Below, piece by piece: positions 11,701-25,257 of a stretch of 64,000 nucleotides of DNA (the stretch's first letter is position 1; each line of letters opens with the position of its first letter). A program made the position numbers and the translations under genes. Under the pieces are notes generated by a model that worked only from the letters and a program-made list of their open reading frames with translations, was not told the DNA's origin and searched no databases. The stretch is from the NCBI GenBank assembly GCA_003640385.1, contig RCAB01000039.1, positions 124,001-188,000 of the forward strand. The letters run 5' to 3'. The stretch is from Setaria digitata (Eukaryota; Nematoda; Chromadorea; Rhabditida; Setariidae).

Positions 11701-14700
11701 CGACGAATTGCATAATCTATTTTACAGATACTTTTAGTAATCGTTGAAATATTAAATTAATCTTGTTTGGGATCCAAAAATATAAATTTCGATAGAAATG
11801 GCTGGTAGATTTGCCAAGCACTGCACTAACAGACACAATTTATGATGCTCACAGAATGATTTGATGTGATTTGAGCAAATATATCTCACATTTTTTCAAA
11901 CTATTTCTCACTAAAATTTTTAAAAAATTTTTTATTGAAAAAAAAATGATAAATTTCGTTTCATTGCATTATTTATTGGAAGGAAGTACACTTTAGGTAC
12001 GGGAAATGAGTATATTATAATTTCATTTATTGCAAGGACTCAATTTAAATTATCCATTCATTATTGTAAGGCTTCATTAATTAATGTTGTGACAAGGTCA
12101 GTGTGTCATGTAGGAATTATAGGTCTACGTGATTTTAAGTATCGATACCTTTTGGCTCCAATAAACCATGTTGACCTCTTGAAATTCTCTAAAGCAAATG
12201 TTTCGATTAGGTTTTCTAGGCGATAAAATTTTAAGCAAATTTCATCTGAAATACCTTTTAAGGGCACCCTTTTGAATGATTAGAAGTGAAGAATTTTTAA
12301 TATGTAGTACTCGAATAGTTGTTTCCCATATTGTAGGTATTCGTTCGAAATCAGCTCCGTCACAGTTTACCTGAAATTTTTATTCTGGAACTAGCCAAAG
12401 AATGTTTAATTGGAATTTCTTGATTAATTTGAATATATAAAAAGCTAACTATTTTATCAGAAGTCTCTTTTCTATCAAAAAAATACACTGGCAAGATGCA
12501 ACGAGAATATAATGATAATTAATAAAAGGTTGAGATGTGGCGTACCTTTAAATTAATTATTATTTTAAACTTTCTCAACAGAGTTTCAGATAAAAGCAGA
12601 AAGAGACACAGAATGAGTATAATAAAAGGGTGCTGACAAGCTATATTCAAAATATTTTGGAACTTTACATTTCACTATTTAACATATCAAAGATCAAAAC
12701 TAACTCACTGCTAGTAGCTTTTAGCAGATGATTTATAATTTCTTATAATTCTCCTTAAAACAAGTAATCTACAGCGTAGTATTAAATCTTTCAACATCCA
12801 TAGGTTTTCCACAACTTAATTAAATATTTCTTTGGCCCAACTAATTAGCCTTGCCTGAGTGCAATTTTACTACACCATAACTGGGAGGGCAAACTTCTTC
12901 TTCTATGCTACTTATTTCTTGCAATTTATCCTGCTATACTTCCCAATCACTTAGTGATGAATCAAATTTTCAAATTTAAATAAAACTGACCATTTCGGAA
13001 TTTTCGCAATAGCACTTATTTGTACAAGGCAGCAGTTCAGATACACTGATTTGATAAGAGAACAAAATGATCAGTATGAGCGGTATGATAAGCAATGTAG
13101 TCAGCAGCATCTCACTTCATATCGCCAAATTCATTTTTAGCTTTTCGTATTCCTAACCATCTGTGGATTTTAATCATTCTATCCGCTGAACAAATACTAA
13201 AATAAAAAATGATTCAGACTATAAATCATCGATCGAAATACAAATCATTCATAATAACATCACATCGCTACGGAAACAAAGGTGTATAATCTAATGCATA
13301 ATGAATTTGCTGCAGTATCATTTGCAGAAAAGTAAAATAAGTTGGACGAATAACAAATTCCCTCTTCCTCCATGAAAAATGGAAGAGCATAGCGATAAAT
13401 AATAGTGAATAAATTGTTGAAAACTTTTTGTCTTACTCCAATGCCCCAATTCTTGCAATTTATAACCAAAAAAAAAAGTTTCCTTCTTTTTGATTTAACT
13501 TAGAACATATGCAGCAGTGAGTCTTTTGCACTTTCATCCTTTACAAACAAACAGTTCAAATTTTCAGAAGCTTGAAAAAAATCTTGTTGCTTTTGATTTT
13601 ATATTGACATTTGTAAGTTCGATTTAATTGCTCTTTAATTTAAAAAACAAAACAGAATTCATAAAAACAATTTATTGTTGATTGTTGTCATTTCATTGTA
13701 GTTAGGTTAAAATACCTAAAATTACATGTCCGTGGTAATTTGCTATTTTGGGATGGAATATCGTTGGCTTTACATATTTTCATTTCTATGTCAGAAAGGT
13801 AAAAACATAGTACTAGGAGAAGTAAACAAGAAACTTAAGAAAGAAGAAAAAAGGATGTCATGATAATCCACAACAAAATCACTTCTTCGGCTAATCCAAA
13901 TCAAAAATCAAGTAGCTTAAAACATGCTATAATATTGATTTTAATTAGTCGCGCATCTTCCCTTAACAGCAAGCAATTACCTAAAAAGATGGTTATAAAC
14001 AAAGAAAAGATACTAATTATCAATCAAAATTAATTGCTACAGTGAATTGTTGGATATAAATTTTTAAAGGCATTTTTTTTTTTAAACTATTTAACTGCCT
14101 AAGCAATTTATGCTTAAAAAAATTGAATAGATTGGAAAAGTTGTTTTTCTCCATTCCTCTAAAGCGATGGAGGAGGTATCGTGATGTGTTCTAAAATTTG
14201 GAAATTGTTTTCGAGAATAGCTTGCATTTCCCACTGAATATTCAGAGAGATATACTGGAAGGAGATGAAAAGTGCACCAACACATGAAGGCCTCCTTGGT
14301 CAATATTTGTTGAAGAAAGAAAATAAGTCTTGATGAGATTACAACAGGTGGGTGAGTTATATATTACTTTCAGTTATCAGAAACAACAGTGCCAATATAT
14401 AATGGCATTTTAGATGACATCGCTGACTTACATAACAATGTGTATTTTTGTTAAGAAATGTTCGAACTAATCCATAATTGTAGTAGCTTANGTGCCAATA
14501 TATAATGGCATTTTAGATGACATCGCTGACTTACATAATAATGTGTATTTTTGTTAAGAAATGTTCGAACTAATCCATAATTGTAGTAGCTTAATTTAGA
14601 CAAAGATACCTGTTTATTGACTCACTTGACACTACCACCACACTTGCTACTTGGGTCATTACTTTCCTTGTCACTAGTAAGTCTATTACTATGAATGTAA

Positions 14701-17700
14701 AGATTGGCGATAGAATGCATTATAAAGTTGAAGTTTTTTTTTTTTTTTTTTTCAGTTCAGAAAACTGAAATATTTTTAGATTTCAAGTCAACAAATAAAT
14801 TTAATAAAAAAAAAAATTTCTCTTCCTTAAATGTCGGAAAAAAATTTTTTATCCACGTCTGAATAATTTGATCAATTTGTGCACACATATATTAGATGTA
14901 TATGAATTTATGCGTAACAAATAAATGTAATAAAACGTCGAATGCATAATTATTTCCTTTTATCATCTAATCTGTGATTATTTTTTGAGAAGCGATGGAC
15001 AGAATTGAAATTTTACGCATTTATACCCATAAGTGAACTAAATCAATTCTTTCTTTCTTTTCTTTTTCGGTAAAAAGTACACTTCTAGGATAAAATTTCA
15101 GATTTTGCCCAAAAATTCATGTATTTTAGATTTAGATTTCTGAAAAATTTTTAGAAGAATAGATCTTAAATGTGTTGTAAGACATATGTGAATAAAACAT
15201 ATTCTAAGTTCAGTTCCCGGCAATAGTTCGATGACTGCTTCAAGCATTTCGGAGATAATAAAGAATAAAGTAAAGTAGAATTTAAGCTTTTGATGAGACA
15301 TCTTAGAATAATTTCTTTTTCTAGGAATATTTAGAGGATGTGTTCAAAGTGTTTTAATGCAAAATAGGGAAACTTAGACTTAAAGGGAAAGAGATAGCAA
15401 AAAGACACTGATAAAATGAGTGCCACAGATTTAAAGGCATTAGAAAGTTTGGCCTTTAATCTAATTCAGTCTATGCTTCATTTTAAACTAGACACTCTGA
15501 TATTTTATACAAGTTGTTCTCAAATTCTCGTAGATGATACCTTAAAACTTAATTACTGCATAACATCGCCTTTTTTCTCATCTTAAGTCCTTTACATGTA
15601 AGCATTTTCTAATTAATTATTAAGAAGTTACATTTCTGATCCTAATTAATGTCCCTTTATATAGCATGCAAATTTTAACTTTAAGTTCACAAAATAAAAA
15701 TTGTCAGATATCATCTATCTTACATTAATGTCATAATATACTAATGAATTTTGGAAAAAAAAGTGGAAACGTTGCAAAGTTAAATTACAAGAAAGTTGTA
15801 GTTTAAAATATATCAAATTACCAAACACAATTTACAATTTCATTCTAAAGAAAGGCTGTAACAATGTTCTTTTACAAAGACAGCGCCAAGAGAGAAGTAA
15901 ATGAGATCGGTCTGTCTTGTTGTTACAACTTTTCCATTTTTCTTTAATAACGGTATTTGTAAGAGAAGTGCTATCATTGCTACTAACATTCAAAATCATT
16001 CATCAATTAGTACTCCTAGACACTATTATTCATTAGTTATTGAAGTTTCATCTGTAATCTGTGTAGTTATTAATCAAGCAGAGAGAAAATCCAAATCATC
16101 AACGACTCAAATATCACTAAATTTGAAATTAATTCTTAATTTAAATGATGAAAATAATTTGTAACAGTACAAAAATAAATATCGAAGAGAATTTCCAAAA
16201 AAAAAAAAAAAGTAATTTTTGCTGATTAGTTTGACACCAAGCTATCTTTAAATGGATTAATTAACAATTAGTAATAATATTAATTGAAATGATCATTTAT
16301 CATTTTTTTTACATTCCATTCCCTTCTTGTTTCTTACTTATCATTCGAAATCTGTTCACGATAAATCAAATACTTATTTGAGATCTTTTATGATACGTTG
16401 GAGTTCGAGAGAATGAGAGACGGGGAGTGAAAACGGGGTACTGGAGACGAAGAATCGGGAGCTGGGACTGGAGACGAAGAATCGGGAGCTGGGACTGGAG
16501 ACGAAGAATCGGGAGCTGGGACTGGAGACGAAGAATCGGGAGCTGACTGGGACGAGGAGGAAAACCAAAAGGAAGAAAAAAAGCAAGTTGTTGCACATTT
16601 ACTATTCAGATCAAAATATTCCGTACAGTTTGAAGGGATTAAATTAAACTTCACTAAGTAGATTAAACTTCTTAAATAAGGCAAAGCAGTGATGGATATG
16701 GCAAAGGTTCAGTTAGTAAAGAAAAACAAACCAAAGAGATGAGAAATGAAAGAATAATTTCTATTTTTTTCTAGAAGACATAACTGAACTGACACATTCT
16801 CTTCAATCCGTTCTTTCACCTCATTAGAATTTTTCGAGCTTGTCGTTTTGATTTTAATTATTACCCAAAAGACTGCATCAATTATGTCATAAATCTCATC
16901 AAAGTGGCTAAGAAAATGTTTAAAACCCAAGTAAACAATAATATGAAGTCTCATCCGGCCGAAATAATGATCAAAAATTCATTATCTCCGAAATAAAAGG
17001 ATAAGATATGGCTGAGTGTGGAAGCTAGCCATACATAGATACTTATGGTTCCTCATATGGCCAAATGTCTACTACTTACTCTAAAATATTGAATTTCCTA
17101 ACGAAAAATGTTTTCATTAAGAATACTCAGATTCCATTTTGGTAGTTGTGCTTGATAAGCTTATCATTCATCTTGACCAGTTTCTGTGAAGAGGAGTAAT
17201 TTAAATTGCCTGTTAGATAAAGAAATCTTGCTGTTTCAAATAAATGATTTGATCATTAATTTTAAGAGAAACCTGTTAAGATAACTTAAGAATGGAAATG
17301 GAAAGATCGGACTAAGGAAAGGTATAGTCTCATCAGTTCTGGACTAAAATCTAGACATTATGCGAATTATAACAATTATTTGTAAGTGAAAAGACTGTAA
17401 TAAATAAAACTGAATTTCAAGACGTTTGGGAGGTATTCTTGGAGAAAATGAAGCGGAACTTCTGTTAAGATCAATTCATTAGTCCATCAAACTGACTCAT
17501 TCATTCCATTTTCAAAATAGTAATATCGCTTACAAAACAAAGTTCAGAATCATTCAAAAAAAAAAACGAAAAAAAAAATCACTGAAATTCGCAAATTTTT
17601 TTTTTTCTTCATTCAATTATTCAAATAATTTTAATCCAATGATGACACTTTTTTTAATAATGGAAGTTTTTCTTTCTGAATGCAGCTTGACATTATTTCT

Positions 17701-18739
17701 AATAACAGAAGAAAGAGCTTGTCTTTTTCTGGCTACAAATTTGATGAAATTTCGATTTAAATCAACTGGAATAATAAAAATAGTGAAATATCACATGCGA
17801 ATATGTGAAATAAGTTGAATATTCATTTTAGTTGGATAAGTAACAATGTGAAAATAATAAGGAAAGCAGAACGTAGACGTTCTATCTTCCGGATGCAATG
17901 AGTGATTGATGACCTCTCTCGATCGCATTTTTGGTTTTTATTTATTTACTTTCGAATGACGATATTAAGTGCAAAAGTTTGCATTGTAAGTAGCTTTATC
18001 CCAAATAAGTTGTCAAAAGTTTTGATTTGAAATTGAATCTCATTCGCTGCTGATTGCAAAGAATTGAACAGATTAACACGAAAATGTTATTTAGTTTTTC
18101 ACTCTGCCAACGAAGAATTTCTGTAAAATGGCTAATTGCCGCACTTCCTGTCTATTATAATTAATTATCTTCAAAACCTACCGACAATTCATGTGATGAG
18201 ATTTGATATATTTATAAATTTGTCCAACTTCAAAATAGTCTAGACGCTTTTGTTGAAGATTAGGAGAGATCTCGTCAGCAAATTTAAAACTCTAAACGGT
18301 ATCACGAGGAAGTGAATTTCGCACTCCAAACAATCCCTCATTTGAAGTTGAGAATGGTGTTTTGAATATAACAGTGAGTTGTAGTGCTAGTCTTTGTTCA
18401 CTTTTAAGCTGAATAATAAACGAAAAGGTATAAATATGTAAGAGTTTTTTTTGAGTATCGAAGAACAAATTTTTAATTTTTCAATATTCACAAGATTTTT
18501 GAAATAAGATTAAGAAAGAGATTGCACGAGAACGTGGTTAGATTACCTGATCAGAACTTGAACTCCAATGAATTTCAAAATTAGTGGATATTAGTGGATA
18601 ACAACGATTAATCGATAAGTTACAAACAATAGACAGGAAGGAATTATTTGACGATTACAAGTACATTTGTCTCGAAATAGGGTAATTCTCGTGGACAACG
18701 ACAGCTGTCTTTACGGCACAAATTGTGATTTCTTTCATC
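8753..18739 (-). CDS. Secreted or surface leucine-rich-repeat protein
   Basis: Minus-strand gene read from exons 18739-18665, 12370-12255, 11333-11244, 10407-10273, 10053-9898, 9612-9543 and 9341-9069, all phase-consistent, plus a possible last exon 8887-8753. The 18739 exon carries the cysteines of an LRR N-terminal cap (CRKDSCRCPRELP), continued in the next exon by VNCDGADFERIP. Irregular LRRs follow, each with an AF or GLF node (LLRLANNPSLTEIAKNAF, FAGLTQVDFF). A C-terminal cap starts with YCSCVISWLKYIN. The signal-peptide exon upstream of 18739 was not found, and the last exon is uncertain because the TTATAG acceptor just upstream would bring in a stop. No membrane segment is visible. One intron spans 12371-18664. 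A role in cell-surface or matrix binding is inferred from the fold only. Confidence 0.75.
14389..14593. repeat. 102-bp near-identical direct repeat around one N
   Basis: Positions 14389-14490 and 14492-14593 differ at one base and are separated only by the N at 14491. This looks like overlapping contig or allele ends that were placed side by side rather than merged. Confidence 0.9.
16441..16547. repeat. 27-bp minisatellite, 4 copies
   Basis: Unit of 27 bp beginning CTGGAGACGAAGAATCGGGA, four tandem copies at 16441, 16468, 16495 and 16522, the last diverging at its end. It is much richer in GC than its surroundings. The period is a multiple of three and all three minus-strand frames stay open; one of them (16598-16374) opens with a hydrophobic stretch, MCNNLLFFFLLVFLLVPVSS, followed by nine-residue repeats. 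No splice or promoter context supports expression, so it is listed only as a repeat. Confidence 0.9.
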
Positions 18740-19999
18740 CTGATACTGCTTTGAATGAATTTCGCCAACACAGACAACTAACTGATAAATTACAAATGGA
18801 ATTAATCCCTGTTAATTTCGATGAAATTTATAAAAATTTCAGTTAACAGGAAAAACTGGAAATTGATATCTGGCGAGCAATGACGCGTCCAAGATAGCAC
18901 TGATTCGGATTTTTCAGAAGAGGTAAATTATTCTTGCCTGAAAATCTATCACTCAGTGAAGCTGCAGGGAAGCTTTTTTGCTAGCCGAACAATCCGAGAT
19001 GAACTTAGAATTCAGCGATAATAAACTTGCAATACTTAAAGGGAGAAATAAATATTAATTGAATAAGAAGATGTGAAGACAGCTGACCTCCCATCGAGCA
19101 AACACCGTCTTTCCTCTCCCACTCGTTGATATTGCATCCACAGCAAATTCGTTGGAGTCTGATTGGTACTGAAAGGCTCACCGATGCCACCTTTCTACAC
19201 TAATCACTCTATTTACTTTAATTGAGAGACAATAACAGGCTAAATTGTTGCCTCTTTTCAGATCATTTACATTCGCAGTGGTCCTGTGGAAAATTGATTC
19301 AATTAGTTGGAGTAAATTATTGAGAGTAGAATTCTATTATTTATTACCTCCCCATTAAGGATTCTCCTAATTTATCTGATTTCGATTTCCCTAAACTAGA
19401 AAGAAAACAATAGAACCTCGATTTCGGTGGACGATGTGTGGCTAAAACAACGGTGAATCTGTCTTAGTGAAGTTAATTTCCAGCATTAATTGCCAGCATA
19501 ATCAACCATCCAGTTAAGGATCTCACTGAGACAAGAATTTTCATAGTGGTGTTGGGTTATAACAACCCTCCTGACTGCAGGGTGAATTTCCAGGAGGTGT
19601 TAGTTCGTTTGATTTGAATTTTGCTCCATGATTAGCCCTGTCAGGAACTGATTCATTGCCCAGAAGTTAGCTACTGAAACTGAGACTGATATGCAACTTA
19701 GAACGCATGCGTCTTGCGCTGCACCGTAAATTTGCGCTTCTTTATAATATCCCACTAAAGCATTTTGGTGCGTTATAAGCAGGAAGTTCAAGGAATTGTC
19801 AGCTTTTACTTTGACCAATTCACTCAACAGTTATCTGCTGAGTGTTCTGAATGGACTCCAAGTTATGGGAAGCATTCAGCTCTATTAGTGTAATCCTTGC
19901 TAGTCATTAAATTTGAGTGTGCATTGGTGGCTACTGCGATATACATTTTCGTGTGATTATGCAGTGGGTAATTAATAAATGTTTCAGATTTCATTTAAA
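18740..19999. other. Region upstream of LRR and RNPS1 genes
   Basis: Lies between the divergently transcribed LRR gene (minus) and RNPS1 (plus) and probably contains both promoters. A minus-strand open stretch around 19100-19180 has acceptor- and donor-like borders and could be an upstream exon of the LRR gene, but no frame is compelling. Confidence 0.4.
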
Positions 20000-21734
20000 A
20001 TGGTTGAAGGGAAGCCAACTGAGAGAGAAAGTAAGAAGGAAGTGAAAAGACGGCGAGAATCGAGCAGTAGCTCATCGTCGGATAGCTCATCAGACTCAAC
20101 CGAAACTTCATCATTTAGCGATTCTTCCTCAACCTCACGTTCTGGCACAACAACGAGTTCGGAATCCTCCAGATCACCTACTCCAAAAAAAACAACAAAA
20201 GGTCATCTTATGAAAGAGTAGCATAATCTTCTCCCAAGTCTATGATCTCTAATTTTGTTTTGTTATATAATGAAGAAGTAAATTTAGATCGAGTTCGAAG
20301 TCCAGGGCGGCGTTCACGTTCACCTCGGAGTGGTGTACGAGTGGATCGTAGTGAGAAGGCGGTTATCGCATCGTCTCGTCGATCTCCTACTCCGGAGCGA
20401 CGCCGAAGGCGTTCATCGCCATCCCCAAAGAGACGACCGTCACCCTCACCTAAGAGACGAGATCGAAGCGGTAGCCGGGACAGACGTAATCGTTCTCGTT
20501 CGCGAGATCGTAAAGTAATTATTCACATTTTGGGATTGCTTACATTTTAAAATAATTGTTTATTTATACTCTTGGGTACATTATAAGTATGGTTGTCTAC
20601 AATTTTTGTGACAACATTGTCTCCAGTTCAAGGTTTCTGGAAGAAGCGTAGGATATCAGCTCTCAAATCAGCGAACTCAACCCACCAACTTTTCGATTTC
20701 GACAAGTTGTTTCTTTTAACTTTTCCGTTTGTTTTAAGGAATCTATCTTTAGGCAAGCCCAGTTCGTAAGGCGACTCCACCTCCTCGTCGTCTCTGTGTG
20801 CGTAATTTAAGTCGCAATGTTACAAAGGAACATTTATCGGAAATTTTTAGTGTTTATGGGACTTTGAAGACCTGCGAATTACCTATGGATCGACAGCACA
20901 CCCATCTTGGCAGAGGTTTTCAGTTTCTCTTAACTGTTGAGCTCTCATAATGTTCTCCTAAAAATGCTTTAAGCAAAAGCTGTTGCTCTCATATCATTCT
21001 AATCACCTTTCTTGAGTAGAGCAGCTCTACATCGGGGAGTTTCTTACCTTTATTAGCAGTATTGGTGATGAAATTAATGGTGACTTTGGCTTTTGAGCTT
21101 CTACTGTTTCGTTAGTTTATGTAATACATTCAAAGGATATGGATATGTCGAATTTGAACAGCCAGAAGATGCTGAAAAAGCGCTAAAACACATGGATGGC
21201 GGACAGATTGATGGTCAAGAAGTCACTTGCGAACTTACACATCCACCTCGTTCCACACTTAATGGAGGTGGAAGACGTCCGCTTTCACCACTGCGGTAAA
21301 TATCTTGTTATTCATCGAACGAAAATAGGATCTACTGTTTTAAATCATGTTAAAATCTCACAGTGTTGAGAATGACAAAAACAGTATGTGTAAGGAAAGC
21401 AAGGTGATACTACCGAATTGCCTAGCTAAAGATAGATCAGTGCAGGCTATAGTTAAATTCTTTTTAAATTTTTCGAAGTTCACTTGTCGTCGTTTTAGTG
21501 GATTGTTAGGTTCGATTAGTAGATGTAGATCGTTCTATCCATTTCATACTTAATTCGCACTTTTTTTGCTGGTTTACTGAAGTATTTTTATTTAGATTTC
21601 GAGGTCTGTCACCACGTCGATATCGCAGTCCACCTCGTGCACATGGAACCGGCGGAAATATGGTGCCGTTAGGACCAAGTCGCTTCAATCGATCTCGAAG
21701 TCGTAGTCCGCGGCGCCGACGTAGCCGTTCGTGA
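20000..21734 (+). CDS. RNPS1: RNPS1-like SR-related RNA-binding protein
   Basis: Nuclear RNA-binding protein with serine-rich domain, a component of the ASAP/PSAP and exon-junction complexes that modulates splicing. Exons 20000-20201, 20288-20514, 20753-20915, 21136-21295 and 21596-21734 give 296 residues, close to human RNPS1 (305). The order is a Ser-rich N-terminus, an RS-rich segment (RRRSSPSPKRRPSPSPKRR), a single RRM with RNP2 LCVRNLSRNV and RNP1 GYGYVEFEQPEDAEKAL, and a C-terminal RS tail ending RRRRSRS. The start at 20000 is preferred because a TTTCAG at 19982-19987 fits a trans-splice acceptor; an in-frame ATG at 19979 lies just upstream of that site. The exon at 21136 uses a weak TTCAAAG acceptor. 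AATAAA lies at 22007-22012. Confidence 0.93.
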
Positions 21735-22770
21735 ATGATTTCCCTTTTTTTTCTGTTGTTTTCTTTTTTTTTTCTTTTTCCTACTAAACAAACAAGGTAG
21801 GGCAAATTTTTTTCCCTGCTTTGTATGTTAAGCTTGTAATGCATGACCAACACCAACCGTAACCGGAAGACTTGACCTGAACTTCACAATCTGGTTTAAT
21901 ACTTTTTTCCAAAATGGGACAGAGAACTTCTTTACCGGTCCTGAATTGTGCTAGTTACAAATCTGCTTAGCACTCTCATATCTTTATATTCATTTTTGTT
22001 TTAGAAAATAAACTTTCTAGTATTCTCCAGGAACTAAATAAATATTTGGTAAAGAAATAAACTACTCCGCAAAAATTCTCTTATATCTTTTTTATCACAC
22101 ATTCTCTTGAAGCATATCAGAGAAACCTACTTGCAAGATATCCATAACATATCTATAATATAGATAATTCACTTCGTACTTCGGTGACTTAATAAATTCT
22201 AGGGCTTAAACATTCAGTTAGCCCTTTGACACCGACATAAATGTGTGGTATTTGTATTCTAAATCATCCTACCTGCTATCACCATTCAGTCCGTGGGATA
22301 TTGCTGAAGTCAAGAAAAACGTTAGGTGTTTATTTAGTTCATACTAATGTATTCATGGACATTCCAGATTTTGGGTATACACTAAATTTTCCGGGTTACC
22401 AATAAACCGAAAGGATGAGACGTTTGCTTTGTGCGGGAAAGAAATTGACTGGATTATATGTATTTAAATACATAACATTTAGATATTGTTGCAGAGTTCA
22501 TAAAGATCATTGAGAACATGCAGAACATGCATTTCTTTTTTCTCGTCCCATTTTACATAGTTTGATCGTAACAGTGCAAGGATTCGACAATAAACCTCAC
22601 TGCCAAAATTCCCCAGTGCGTCGTCATATTTTTAAACTTTAATCCGAAAACTAAAACTATAATAATGAAGAATTGTAGCAAACATTCCATTCACTTTTTT
22701 TTTTTTTTTTTTTTCTAAGAAATTAAAAATCTTGTTGAAAAATCACAATTCCCAATGCACAATAATCGAC
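21735..22770. other. Convergent 3' region, RNPS1 and DDRGK1
   Basis: Spacer between two convergent genes, carrying the RNPS1 3'UTR and poly(A) signal and the DDRGK1 3' end. It has a T-run at 22697-22714. No gene is seen. Confidence 0.5.
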
Positions 22771-25257
22771 TTAAACCGCTGCTATTTGTGCTGTATGTTC
22801 CAGAGATGACGGCTCCAAATCAATTAATTTGTTGCTATACTCAATCAGCTCTGCTTTTGATACCCGACCGCGCTGATTGATGAATTTTGCCACTGAAAAT
22901 TAAAAAAAAAAAAGAAAGCTTAAAAAACACAGCCACATTTATATTTTGATATCGACGTACTCCACACTTTCACGTTTTTGCAAAAATGATATGACTTAAT
23001 TTTGAATTAAGTCCTACTCCAGATGAAATAATAATGAGAACTACTTTATAAATGTTATTTTTAACGATTAAAAGTCTCACAAATGCTTTGACGTGAAACA
23101 CAGACTCCAACTACTGAACATGAGAGAAGGCTTCAAGCTATAAAGCACAGAAATTTCTGGTGCAACTAATTAACTATAAAATGGAGGTAAGACGTTTCCT
23201 GACCAGCTTGAAGTTCTTCTGCAGTAATATAAATGAATTTCCCTCGATCGTCCATTACTCCGGTCAGTGTGCCATTTCCAAGTAGGAAGTTAAGCCGATC
23301 CATTGCATCCTCTCCGGATATATTGAAACAGGCACCTAATTCGTCGATATTAACAACCTTTAAATACAACAGTATTCTTCATTCTCAGATAGCTACGACC
23401 GATCATAGTAGAAATTGCAGTTTAAAGGTACTGAGACGAAATAATATCACAAAAATTATTTTTCCAGATACCAATTTTTATTGTATTTTTATTCTTCTCC
23501 AGCTGAATCCAACTCCCCATCATTAAACTGCTGCACTCATAATATAAACAAATATTTAACAATTTCAATCTCAATGTTTTTCTAAGCCTAATTTACACTG
23601 CAAAAGACTATTATCAGCTATATGGTCTTTTGTAGTGTAAATAAGGGTTTTTTTATTTGAGAGTAGAGTAGCAAACCGATAAAAAGAGAGGAGCTGTGAT
23701 TTCAGCTAGTAGTACCTGACATGCTCATTCTCACTTAGCATCGTAATGATATCACTGTATCAATAAATAACTAATATAATAAATGATATGTTCTTCTGCA
23801 CTTAATAATTTGGAATACCAATCACACTACTGAATAGGAAAATTCTGAACGATGAACTGATGAACCTTAGTCTTACGAATATATTCTTCGAAATCACGTA
23901 GAAGATTCTGTGATTTCTCACCATCAATTTCATCGAACCCCTCTTCATCCACCACAAAGGTCTCTCGAAGCTAAAAGAATAGATCTTAAAAATTGTAGTA
24001 GCGATAAAGGTTTACTTTCTGGTTAAGCAAATTACAAATTAAAGTCATCAGCATCAAAGTTGCATAAGTTACAAAGACCTTTTTATACTCCTCTTCTTCT
24101 CGTTTCTCATGCTCTTCTATTTCCTGACGTTTTCTTTCACGTTCCTCTTCTTCTTTTTCTAGCTCCTTTTCACGTTCCCTCTGCAGCCGTTCTTCTTTTT
24201 CGCGTTCCCATTTTTTCCGTTCTTCTCGCTCCAGCAATTCCTGAACAGAAATAAAGACTGGAAAGGAAAGAAAAGTGCCAAGAAATAGGAAATATGTAAT
24301 TTCGATTTTATCAAGAATGTGCAAACGTACCGCTTCTCTTTGTTTTCGTCGTTCTTCTTTAGCTTGAAGTTTCGCTAACTTCTTCTTACCAAAATGCTCT
24401 TTAGCAAGCTCTGTCAGCAATGATTTTTGCTCATCTTCTGCAACTACCGCAAGCATTTCTTCATAAAGTTCAAAGTCATCATGGTTAACTGGTTAAAATG
24501 TTTTTTCCGACTTTTCATAAGTATTATTTTTTTTAATATTAAGATCTATACATACTGCTAACTCAAGAATTAGCCGAAAACATTACCGCACCACTTCCCT
24601 ATGCTTCATATAATAAGTAGCGACACACACACATTTCTGATTGGAACCTAGAAAGAAGGAAAGAAGTGTAAGGATTCGCGCCCCGATTCATCGAAGTTGA
24701 CTTATTAACTTGTTAAAAAGTAGGATTACCCTGTTCAGAAGCATCACTAGCCTGGTCCACAATACTCGATAAATCTACCACACCATCAGCATTACCATTT
24801 ACCTCATTACGCACATCAGTACGTACTCGTCTACGAGCTGTTTGTACTCGTCGTCCACCGACTACTGCAATTTCTTAAGAATTAATCACTTTACTTTTAA
24901 AACAAATATAAACTGTTGATCGAGGAATTGATCACGGATATTCAGCGCCGCAGGCACGCACTATAGTAACAAGTTCACACTTAATCAAAATAATCAGGAA
25001 GGAAGTGTAAATATAGTGCCTTTATTAAAGAATGTTTGAAAGTAACTTTACCGATATTAACAAATCAAGGTCTTACCAACAACATCACGTTCATTTCTCG
25101 GAGCATGTTCATCGGTTGCCACTGCTCGTAACAGCTCTCTACGTTGTCGAGCTTGTTTCTCATCAAAATATAACTTAATAACACGTAAGACAATAAGCGT
25201 TAACGCTGTCACCAAGAAACCAACAGATCCCAGAAAGAAATAATCCAGTTGTATCAT
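22771..25257 (-). CDS. DDRGK1: DDRGK domain-containing protein 1 (UFBP1)
   Basis: ER-membrane adaptor of the UFM1 ligase (UFL1), acting in UFMylation, ribosome quality control at the ER and stress responses. Exons 25257-25077, 24864-24730, 24488-24331, 24240-24079, 23970-23866, 23357-23204 and 22892-22771 give 338 residues with all phases closing. Residues ~7-30 form an N-terminal membrane anchor (FFLGSVGFLVTALTLIVL). A highly charged Glu/Arg/Lys coiled coil follows (exons 3-4). A winged-helix/PCI-like C-terminal domain contains the name-giving motif in GVMDDRGKFIYIT and ends with FINQRGRVSKAELIEYSN. The exon starting at 23357 uses an unusual TTTAAAG acceptor; the alternatives break the frame. 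The gene is divergent from EF-Tu with 358 bp between start codons. Confidence 0.95.

Larger units (their letters stand above)
12371..18664. other. Long intron of the LRR gene, no exon seen
   Basis: A 6.3-kb stretch without a supported exon on either strand. It contains a single N with duplicated flanks (14389-14593) and a 27-bp minisatellite (16441-16547). Open frames such as 13260-13469 and 14091-14303 (minus) and 15901-16164 (plus) show no motif and no good splice setting. Confidence 0.45.

Noticed and set aside
15901..16164. 87-codon open frame within the LRR intron
   Set aside because: No recognisable domain, Ser/Asn/Ile-rich composition typical of AT-rich non-coding sequence.
19100..19190. 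Possible upstream LRR exon with CCGCNINEWERKDGVC
   Set aside because: The Cys-rich frame does not join in phase to the clear LRR N-cap exon at 18739; the frame that joins has no feature.
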